From: Bacteroidota bacterium
GTDB taxonomy: Bacteria > Bacteroidota > Bacteroidia > Chitinophagales > Chitinophagaceae
Assembly (NCBI GenBank): GCA_016868895.1
Contig: VGFK01000003.1
Span: 186,001 to 250,000 of the forward strand
Direction: 5' to 3'
DNA: 64,000 bases
Shown piece after piece: positions 57,979 to 64,000 of this stretch (the first letter of the stretch is position 1; the number at the start of each line of letters is the position of its first letter). Below the pieces are notes generated by a model. The model did not search any database. It saw only the letters and a program-made list of their open reading frames with translations, and was not told the origin of the DNA. Both the position numbers and the translations under genes were made by a program.

Positions 57979-58932
57979 TCAGTTACCCAGATACAATTTA
58001 TAGAATTTTTCTGCTTCTTCCGCAGAGGGTTGATGGATGGGACGTACTACGCGAAATCCAACGAACATGCCATCGGTCAGCCACCACCTGCTTTTGGGGA
58101 TTTGGGGATCACGTTTGTTCCAGCTGGGATGAGATGCACTTCGGTATCCCGATCGTAAGGTTGGTGCATCGTCCAGGTACGAACCCCCGCGAATGCTTCG
58201 CGGGTAACGCGCAGCAGGGGTGATCAACGGATCTACTGTTCCATCTGCAAGGTTGTTCAAGTAGGAAGAGTCGTATTGATCTGCAGTCCATTCAGCGAGA
58301 TTGCCCAGCATGTCGTAAAGTCCCCATGCATTTGGTTTTTTGGTTCCTACCCGTTGGTACTTGCCTTTGCTGTTGGACTTGAACCAAGCGTATTGTCCCA
58401 ATACAGTAGCATCGTTTCCAAAAAAATAGGACGTGGTGGAGCTCGCGCGGCAGGCATATTCCCATTCCGCTTCTGTGGGCAGTCGATAGAACATTCCTGT
58501 TTGTTGGTAAAGCCAGCGACAAAACACCATGGCGGCATCCACGCTCATGCTGTTGGCAGGAAATCCTCCTTCCTTTCCCATGTTCCAACTCAAATCAATA
58601 TACTGGGCCGTTGGACGCGTTACTGCATCCACTTTTGAACCCTGTGAAATTTCTTCGTTTCTGAAAAAGACGTTGAATTGATCATGCGTGACTTCTACTG
58701 CGCCCATCCAAAAGCCGGAGATGGCAATGGTTTTGGCGGGACGCTCATTCTGGCGCGCCGCATTGTTTTTACCCATGGTGAATGTTCCGCCAGGTATATT
58801 GACGAGCTTCATGGGTACATCTGATCCGGGCAAGAGAATGGTTTCAGTGGGACGACTTTGAGAAAACGCCGAGGTATTCAGCACCGCGCTGATCAACAGA
58901 CACCCGCACCACAGGGGATTTATATTCAACAC
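57979..58932 (-). CDS. FGE/sulfatase-modifying-factor-fold secreted protein
   Basis: 317 residues with a signal peptide; the start is a GTG at 58932 (no ATG at the N-terminus). It has the FGE-fold blocks IPGGTFTMGKN, GAVEVTHDQFN, YRLPTEAEWEYACRA, GNLAEWTADQ, IRGGSYLDD and the final GFRVVRP. The catalytic cysteine region of true formylglycine-generating enzymes reads LRSGYRSASHP here and has no cysteine, so it is probably a binding or structural homologue rather than a sulfatase activator. It is divergent from the TIM-barrel gene. Confidence 0.85.
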   Translation of the reverse strand: MLNINPLWCGCLLISAVLNTSAFSQSRPTETILLPGSDVPMKLVNIPGGTFTMGKNNAARQNERPAKTIAISGFWMGAVEVTHDQFNVFFRNEEISQGSKVDAVTRPTAQYIDLSWNMGKEGGFPANSMSVDAAMVFCRWLYQQTGMFYRLPTEAEWEYACRASSTTSYFFGNDATVLGQYAWFKSNSKGKYQRVGTKKPNAWGLYDMLGNLAEWTADQYDSSYLNNLADGTVDPLITPAARYPRSIRGGSYLDDAPTLRSGYRSASHPSWNKRDPQIPKSRWWLTDGMFVGFRVVRPIHQPSAEEAEKFYKLYLGN

Positions 58933-58941
58933 CGTGTATTT

Positions 58942-58966
58942 GATACAATTTTAATTAAATTGTATC
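58942..58966. promoter_or_regulatory. Perfect 10-bp inverted repeat between divergent genes
   Basis: GATACAATTT (58942-58951) and AAATTGTATC (58957-58966) around TAATT. The repeat lies ten bases upstream of the FGE-fold gene start and 31 upstream of the TIM-barrel isomerase ATG. The 25-bp symmetry suggests a dimeric repressor or activator site controlling both directions. No regulator gene is next to it. Confidence 0.5.
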
Positions 58967-58997
58967 GATCAATCATCGTTTCACCAAAAAACTCTTC

Positions 58998-59915
58998 ATG
59001 CAACGAAGAAATTTTATCCGGGGTACAGCGCTGACCTCTTTAGCAGGATTGACGGGGTTTTCTTCTGCCTCCACATCGTTTCTGCAGGCTCCTGCAGCAG
59101 CCACATTCAACATGGATTATGCTTTTCATGATGGAATGTTTGCTGCCCATGCTGGTCGTGACTTCATTGATCAGATCAAATTTGGTCATGAACACGGATT
59201 TCGCTCCATTGAGGACAACGGAATGATGGGCCGATCCACCGAGATGCAATCAAAGATTGGTGATACACTGGCAAAGCTGGACATGAATATGGGCGTTTTT
59301 GTGATCACAACTGATTCGTGGCATTGGAAATTGAGTTTGACAACGGGCAAGCAAGAGTTCAAGGATGTGATTGTCCGTGATTGCAAGACCGCAGTAGAAG
59401 TGGCCAAGCGCTGCAATGCAAAATGGATGACCGTGGTTCCAGGCAACTTCGATCGATCTATTCCGCTTGATATCCAAACTGCACATGTGATCGATGCATT
59501 ACGCAGGGGGACAGAAATTTTAGAGAAACATGGATTGGTAATGGTGCTTGAACCGTTGAGTGATAATCCGGATTTATTCTTACGGTATTCTACACAGTCG
59601 TACATGATTTGCAAGGCGGTCAACAGTCCTTCGTGTAAAATTCTGTTTGACATGTACCACATGCAGCGCAATGAAGGAAATATCATGGCCAACATCGATA
59701 AGACCTGGGAAGAAATTGGATATTTTCAGATTGGAGATAATCCAGGACGAAATGAACCGACTACCGGTGAAATGAATTATAAAAATATATTCAAGCACAT
59801 TCACAAGAAAGGATTCAGGGGGATAATGGGTATGGAACATGGTAATTCAATAAAAGGCAAAGAAGGGGAATTGGCGCTGATCAAGGCCTATCGCGATTCG
59901 GATAGTTTTCTGTAA
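58998..59915 (+). CDS. TIM-barrel sugar isomerase/epimerase-like protein (hydroxypyruvate isomerase type)
   Basis: 305 residues. An N-terminal twin-arginine signal (RRNFIRGTALTSLAGLTGF) implies export as a folded enzyme. The AP_endonuc_2/xylose-isomerase-like barrel shows Glu in LVMVLEPLSD, metal residues in FDMYHMQRNEGN, GDNPGRNEPTTGEM and GMEHGNS, as in hydroxypyruvate isomerases. It may act on a sugar or sugar acid with the nearby dehydrogenase and FGE-fold protein. It starts 31 bases after the inverted repeat. Confidence 0.85.
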   Translation: MQRRNFIRGTALTSLAGLTGFSSASTSFLQAPAAATFNMDYAFHDGMFAAHAGRDFIDQIKFGHEHGFRSIEDNGMMGRSTEMQSKIGDTLAKLDMNMGVFVITTDSWHWKLSLTTGKQEFKDVIVRDCKTAVEVAKRCNAKWMTVVPGNFDRSIPLDIQTAHVIDALRRGTEILEKHGLVMVLEPLSDNPDLFLRYSTQSYMICKAVNSPSCKILFDMYHMQRNEGNIMANIDKTWEEIGYFQIGDNPGRNEPTTGEMNYKNIFKHIHKKGFRGIMGMEHGNSIKGKEGELALIKAYRDSDSFL

Positions 59916-59950
59916 GGTGAACGATTAACGTCAATAAGTGTTGTAAGAAC

Positions 59951-60649
59951 ATGCGTCATTTCCTGTTGATTTCAATTTTATTCTTTTCAGCTGCTGTCAA
60001 GCTGCAAGCGCAGTCAGTCGACGAAGTAGTGCAGGCACTTCGGACAAAGCTGACTTCGGTCAAAGACTATGAAGCAGTCGGCAAATTAAAAACCGATGTA
60101 GCATTTTTAAAAATACCGCTGTCGACGGTCCGCATATACTACCGTTCCCCTGATCAGTTCAGAATCAAAAAAGAAAAAGGAGTTTCCGTTCTTCCCAAAG
60201 GGGGCATCAAGGTCAATATGGGCACACTGCTTGCAGTCGGAAATCAAACGGCATTGGCTTCCGGCAGGATCAAATGGAAGGGGGCAGATTTGGCTATTGT
60301 AAAATTGATTCCCAATGATCCTGAATCGGATATTGTCTTGACTACGCTGTATGTCGATGATCAACGCATGCTGATCCGAAAGTCCATCACTACAACCCGA
60401 GAGAACGGAACCTATGAGATGGAGATGGAGTATGGGAAATATGCAAAATGGGGACTTCCTGATAAAACGGTCGTTCTGTTCAACACCAAAGAATACAAAT
60501 TACCCAAAGGGATTACGTTTGAGTACGATCCCGGCTCGGTGAGTAAAAAAGAAAAAGTACCCCCCTCCACAAAGGGAAGAATTGAGTTGTATTACGACGG
60601 TTATGAAATCAACAAGGGACTGAAAAACGATGTTTTTTTAGAGAAATAG
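59951..60649 (+). CDS. Periplasmic LolA-like/outer-membrane lipoprotein-sorting fold protein
   Basis: 232 residues with a signal peptide (LLISILFFSAAVKLQAQ). The rest resembles the LolA/LolB-like beta half-barrel (KTDVAFLKIPLSTVRIYYRSPDQFRIK), with no catalytic motif. Members bind or shuttle lipids; the match is weak and function is not established. It lies 35 bases after the isomerase gene. Confidence 0.6.
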   Translation: MRHFLLISILFFSAAVKLQAQSVDEVVQALRTKLTSVKDYEAVGKLKTDVAFLKIPLSTVRIYYRSPDQFRIKKEKGVSVLPKGGIKVNMGTLLAVGNQTALASGRIKWKGADLAIVKLIPNDPESDIVLTTLYVDDQRMLIRKSITTTRENGTYEMEMEYGKYAKWGLPDKTVVLFNTKEYKLPKGITFEYDPGSVSKKEKVPPSTKGRIELYYDGYEINKGLKNDVFLEK

Positions 60650-60655
60650 ACTGGA

Positions 60656-61432
60656 TCAAAATCTCCATCCCAGCGAAATACCGGTTCGAACACCTGCCCA
60701 AACACTGTTAGCGGTCAGTGTTATTTTGTCGGGGCGTTTAACGACGGTTTCTTTTAAAAACGGAATACCGGCACTGGACAAACTGGTTTTGGCTTCTTCA
60801 GCAAAGAGTTGTCCCAATGCCTCCAGATTTTCCTGTTGTTCTGCACTCATGGCATACTGGGGCTTCCCTTCTATTTTCAATTTACTGCTTCCGTAATGGG
60901 GACCCAAAAATTGAACGTCAAGGACAAATCGTTTACCAAGATTCCATTGTGCACCCAATAGCAATCCAAAAGAACTCGGTCGGATGCGCGCACTCAAGCG
61001 CAAGGTATCATCCAGTCCACTATCTGTTACAAAATCCAATCCCAATCCACCAGCGCTGTAACTGGCGCTGCGATAAAAGGGCGACACATAAAATCCTTTT
61101 CCATACCCTTTCTTTCCGAAATAGAACCTCAGTTCCGGAGTGAAGGCGTGGTGAAAAAAATTCAGTTTGTTCAGAGTTTCCTGTGTGTTTGGGTTGCGGG
61201 ATCCAATCATGGACCGAAAGGGTACACCTCCCCATGGGATGGTTTTGTATGAAAAACCAATGGCAATGTGTTGGGTCAGCAACCGCTCGTATTGTCCGCT
61301 TAACGCAATGCCAACAACATTGAGCTTTACAAGATTTTTCTTGGGCTTGAGTGTGATTCCCACACTGTCTTGTGATCTTGAATTAAAAACTGAGAAGATG
61401 ATAAAAAATAATAATAAGAGCCGTTTGAACAT
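60656..61432 (-). CDS. Outer-membrane beta-barrel protein (DUF3575-like)
   Basis: 258 residues with a signal peptide (LLLLFFIIFSVFNSRSQ) and alternating-pattern strands (KLNVVGIALSGQYERLL, AIGFSYKTIPW, GFYVSPFYRSASYSAGG) ending in WRF. The Bacteroidota DUF3575-type porin-like family is the best fit. It follows pdxA by 14 bases, probably cotranscribed; no functional link is evident. Confidence 0.7.
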   Translation of the reverse strand: MFKRLLLLFFIIFSVFNSRSQDSVGITLKPKKNLVKLNVVGIALSGQYERLLTQHIAIGFSYKTIPWGGVPFRSMIGSRNPNTQETLNKLNFFHHAFTPELRFYFGKKGYGKGFYVSPFYRSASYSAGGLGLDFVTDSGLDDTLRLSARIRPSSFGLLLGAQWNLGKRFVLDVQFLGPHYGSSKLKIEGKPQYAMSAEQQENLEALGQLFAEEAKTSLSSAGIPFLKETVVKRPDKITLTANSVWAGVRTGISLGWRF

Positions 61433-61446
61433 GGCTCCAATAAAAG

Positions 61447-62532
61447 TTATTCTTCAATTTTTTCATCTACTGCATTGGCAACGACCTGTGCAGAGATTTT
61501 GCGAAGGGGATTGCTGGTTCGTTCTGCGAAGGAGTTTTGCTCTTCATATATATCGATTGCTGTATAAATGGCCTGTCTAAAGGAAGACTCATCGGCCATG
61601 TTCTTGCCGGCAATGTCAAATGCTGTGCCGTGATCGGGTGAAGTGCGGATCACGGGAAGTCCCGCTGTAAAGTTGGTGCCTTCCCCCAGTGCAAGGGATT
61701 TAAAGGGAATCAATCCCTGATCGTGGTACATGGCCAAGACGGCGTCAAAGGTTTCGTGATGGCCCCGTGCAAAAAATGCATCGGCGCTGTAGGGTCCCAT
61801 GACGATGCAGTCGCTTCGTTTCGCTTCAAGGACTGCGGGACGAATGATTTCTTTTTCTTCTCTGCCCACCAGTCCCTCATCCCCCGCATGCGGATTGAGT
61901 CCCAACACTGCAATGCGTGGCCGATCGATACCAAAATCTTTTTTCAACGACGTTTTCAGCAAGTTGATTTTTTGAATGATCTGCTCTTTGTTGATGTGTT
62001 TTGCTACGTCTCCGATCGCTACGTGTTCGGTCAGGAGGGCAACCTTCATGTTTGCTGCTGTCATCAACATGATGACGTCTTTGGCATTGAAGGCCTCTTT
62101 TAGGTAGGGAGTGTGCCCGGTAAACTGAAAGTCCCCCGATTGCATCGTGTGCTTATTCAAGGGGGCTGTGATCAGGGCATCGATTTCGCCGGACTTCAAT
62201 GCTGCGACTGCCGACTGCAATGAGAGCACACCATATTTTCCCCCGGTCTCTGTGGCTTTACCAGGCTCAATGGCTACCTCTTCTTCCCACACGGTGAATA
62301 CATTGAGTTGTTTGGGATGGGCTTTTGAGATTTCCTTGATGCTGTTGCAGTTGATGGTTGTCTCGGGCATCAGCTTTCGGTAAAAATTGATCACCTTGCT
62401 GGAACCAAAGACAATAGGAGTGCACAATTCAGTAATTCTGCTATCGGAAAATGTTCGGATAATCAGCTCGGTGCCGATTCCGTTCAAATCGCCCAACGAA
62501 ATGCCTATGACCGGTCGTTTATTCGTACTCAT
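61447..62532 (-). CDS. pdxA: 4-hydroxythreonine-4-phosphate dehydrogenase
   Basis: Pyridoxal-phosphate synthesis: oxidises 4-phosphohydroxy-L-threonine with NAD. 361 residues. Metal- and substrate-binding motifs: GISLGDLNGIG at the N-terminus, TAPLNKHTMQ, LTEHVAIG, GLNPHAGDEG and YHDQGLIPFK. The start abuts the promoter region of the divergent rsmA. Confidence 0.96.
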   Translation of the reverse strand: MSTNKRPVIGISLGDLNGIGTELIIRTFSDSRITELCTPIVFGSSKVINFYRKLMPETTINCNSIKEISKAHPKQLNVFTVWEEEVAIEPGKATETGGKYGVLSLQSAVAALKSGEIDALITAPLNKHTMQSGDFQFTGHTPYLKEAFNAKDVIMLMTAANMKVALLTEHVAIGDVAKHINKEQIIQKINLLKTSLKKDFGIDRPRIAVLGLNPHAGDEGLVGREEKEIIRPAVLEAKRSDCIVMGPYSADAFFARGHHETFDAVLAMYHDQGLIPFKSLALGEGTNFTAGLPVIRTSPDHGTAFDIAGKNMADESSFRQAIYTAIDIYEEQNSFAERTSNPLRKISAQVVANAVDEKIEE

Positions 62533-62584
62533 GTGCTCCCCATCTGGGGCGGTAAAGGTACAAGGAAAACGGGGATCTTTGTGC

Positions 62585-62592
62585 TATTTTTG
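62585..62592 (+). promoter_or_regulatory. Candidate -7 box of rsmA
   Basis: TATTTTTG, exact TAnnTTTG, directly followed by an ATG at 62593 and another at 62599. The expected transcription start at or just before 62599 makes that ATG the likely, leaderless start. Confidence 0.5.
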
Positions 62593-62598
62593 ATGTCC

Positions 62599-63351
62599 AT
62601 GTACACCCTGAAAAAGTCGCTGGGACAGCATTTTTTAACCGAAAATGCAATTTGTGAACAGATCATAGGCCTTCTCAAAGAGGAACCGTTTGCGCGACTC
62701 TTGGAAGTTGGTCCCGGTGGAGGGGCACTGACCCGCCACCTGTTATCCATTCTGAACATTGATTTTAAGGCAGTTGAAATTGACCGCGAAAAAATCAGTT
62801 ATTTATCTGCCAACTATCCTGCGTTAAACGGAAAGTTGATTGAAGGCAGCATTCTGGATATCCCGAACCCTTTTTCAGAAACGTTTACACTGGTCGGTAA
62901 TTTTCCTTACAATATTTCCTCTCAAATTGTGTTTCGAGTGGTGGAATGGCGCGCATCGATGGAGCGCATGATCGGCATGTTTCAAAAGGAGGTTGCTGAA
63001 CGCATTTGTGCAGCCCCGGGATCAAAAGATTATGGGATCCTCAGTGTAATTGTGCAGGCATATTTTGAAACCTACTATCGGTTTGATGTGTCGCCTGAAT
63101 GCTTCAAGCCCCCTCCCAAGGTCATGAGTGGAGTGATTGTACTGAAGAGCATAGGAAATCCATATGGGATTGCTGATCACGATAAGTTTGTACGATTGGT
63201 GAAGGCTGCATTTGGTCAACGGAGAAAGCAATTGCGCAATCCGCTAAAGTCGTATTTTGATGCAACGGTAATTCACGATGAATTATTTTCAAAGCGTGCA
63301 GAACAACTTTCTGTCGCCGATTTTGTCATGTTACTAAATAAAATGAAGTGA
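62599..63351 (+). CDS. rsmA: 16S rRNA (adenine1518/1519-N6) dimethyltransferase
   Basis: Dimethylates two adenines in the 3' hairpin of 16S rRNA (KsgA). 250 residues from the ATG at 62599 (252 from 62593). Block KSLGQHFLTE, SAM-binding LEVGPGGGALTRHL, and catalytic NFPYNIS. The C-terminus overlaps the following 2-hydroxyacid dehydrogenase gene by four bases (GTGA). Confidence 0.95.
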   Translation: MYTLKKSLGQHFLTENAICEQIIGLLKEEPFARLLEVGPGGGALTRHLLSILNIDFKAVEIDREKISYLSANYPALNGKLIEGSILDIPNPFSETFTLVGNFPYNISSQIVFRVVEWRASMERMIGMFQKEVAERICAAPGSKDYGILSVIVQAYFETYYRFDVSPECFKPPPKVMSGVIVLKSIGNPYGIADHDKFVRLVKAAFGQRRKQLRNPLKSYFDATVIHDELFSKRAEQLSVADFVMLLNKMK

Positions 63352-64000
63352 AACAGCGCGTTCTCATCACGGCGAAGGCCCATCCTTTTCTGGCGGATTT
63401 TTTTTCGCGCAAGAAGTGGGAAGTGGAGGTGCGTGAATCCATTCAATACGATGAGTTGAAGCGCATCATCGGTGATTATACGGGTTTAATTGTGTCGACT
63501 CGTTTATCTATCGATTCGTCCATTTTGGATAGTGCAGCACACTTGAAATGGATCGGCAGGTTAGGAAGCGGAATGGAGATCATTGATGTGGAATATGCAG
63601 AGTCAAAGCAAATAGCCTGTTTCAGTAGTCCCGAAGGCAACTGCACTGCTGTAGCGGAGCATGCACTTGGTTTGGTACTCGTGCTCTATCACCGCATCAT
63701 CGTATCCAGTCAATACGTTAAACAAGGAAATTGGGTACGAGAGGCCAACAGGGGATTGGAACTGAGCGGTAAAACGGTAGGCATCATTGGGTACGGTAAC
63801 ACCGGTTCCAGTTTTGCTCAATTATTGCAGCCTTTTGAAGCGACAGTTTTGGTGTACGATAAGTACAAACAAGGTATTGGAAACGATGGTATTCGCGAAG
63901 TAGCATTAACTGAACTGTTGGAGCATTCAGATGTGGTGAGTCTGCATGTACCCCTCACGGATGAGACCCATCATATGGTCAATGACCAATTTTTCAACAT
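63348..64000 (+). CDS. D-isomer-specific 2-hydroxyacid dehydrogenase, 3' truncated by window edge
   Basis: Open from a GTG at 63348 to the end of the window (217 residues seen) and therefore incomplete. The N-terminal catalytic part (LIVSTRLSIDSSILD, then IGRLGSGMEIIDVEY and CTAVAEHALGLVL) and the NAD-binding motif GIIGYGNTG with LHVPLTDETHH mark the SerA/D-2-hydroxyacid dehydrogenase family. Phosphoglycerate dehydrogenase is one possibility; the rest of the gene would tell. The start overlaps the rsmA stop (GTGA), so translation is coupled. Confidence 0.85.
   Translation, partial: MKQRVLITAKAHPFLADFFSRKKWEVEVRESIQYDELKRIIGDYTGLIVSTRLSIDSSILDSAAHLKWIGRLGSGMEIIDVEYAESKQIACFSSPEGNCTAVAEHALGLVLVLYHRIIVSSQYVKQGNWVREANRGLELSGKTVGIIGYGNTGSSFAQLLQPFEATVLVYDKYKQGIGNDGIREVALTELLEHSDVVSLHVPLTDETHHMVNDQFFN

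Overview
The window is a gene-dense chromosomal segment from a member of the Bacteroidota, most likely Chitinophagaceae or a close relative. The evidence is a SusC/SusD pair with an extra surface lipoprotein, a protein with a type IX secretion (T9SS) sorting domain that looks like PorZ, TonB-dependent receptors with carboxypeptidase-regulatory N-domains, an F-type ATPase subunit a with a secreted-type N-terminal extension, and recurrent Bacteroidota -7 promoter boxes (TAnnTTTG) close to start codons. About 52 protein genes fill almost the whole window; no gene-free stretch exceeds 300 bases. I see no rRNA, tRNA, IS element, prophage or CRISPR array.

Layout. 1-4.7 kb: translation genes (3' part of alaS, gatB) and a TlpA-like thioredoxin lipoprotein, closed by a bidirectional terminator. 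4.7-9.9 kb: a SusC/SusD/lipoprotein nutrient uptake operon on the minus strand. 10-17.8 kb: an MMPL/RND exporter, a PorZ-like protein with recO, an amidohydrolase and prfA. 17.8-25.8 kb: a possible small RNA region, vanZ-like, gcvH, a secreted cyclophilin with an uncharacterised partner, serS, and a minus-strand group of two peptide transporters (POT and OPT families) with an AlkB-like di-iron hydroxylase. 25.8-33.7 kb: purD, then the elongasome cluster mreB-mreC-mreD-mrdA-rodA and a metallo-beta-lactamase-fold hydrolase. 33.7-38.4 kb: an ECF sigma factor with membrane and periplasmic partners, an orphan C-terminal transketolase subunit, galE and rfbA.

38.4-44.6 kb is the most interesting part. 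A TonB-dependent receptor and a beta-helix-like lipoprotein follow six tandem 11-bp repeats with a TTAAC/GTAAC core, an arrangement like Pho boxes. A PhoB/PhoR-like response regulator and histidine kinase lie convergently just behind. 44.7-48.7 kb: a large secreted protein of unknown function, whose C-terminus has a possible His/Cys caspase- or CHAT-like signature, and an MsbA-like ABC exporter. 48.8-52.9 kb: atpB-E-F-H-A, which ends in a terminator with no atpG following. 53-54.8 kb: an ABC-2 transporter pair. 54.8-60.6 kb: a Pmp3-like membrane protein and a sugar-related group (sialate O-acetylesterase, Gfo/Idh/MocA oxidoreductase, FGE-fold protein, TIM-barrel isomerase) with a perfect 10-bp inverted repeat at its divergent centre. 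60.6-64 kb: an outer-membrane barrel protein, pdxA, rsmA and the 5' part of a 2-hydroxyacid dehydrogenase that runs off the window.

Gene functions come from recognising family motifs by eye; no database search was run. Promoter calls rest on the published Bacteroidota consensus (TTG, about 19-23 bases, TAnnTTTG) and are predictions.
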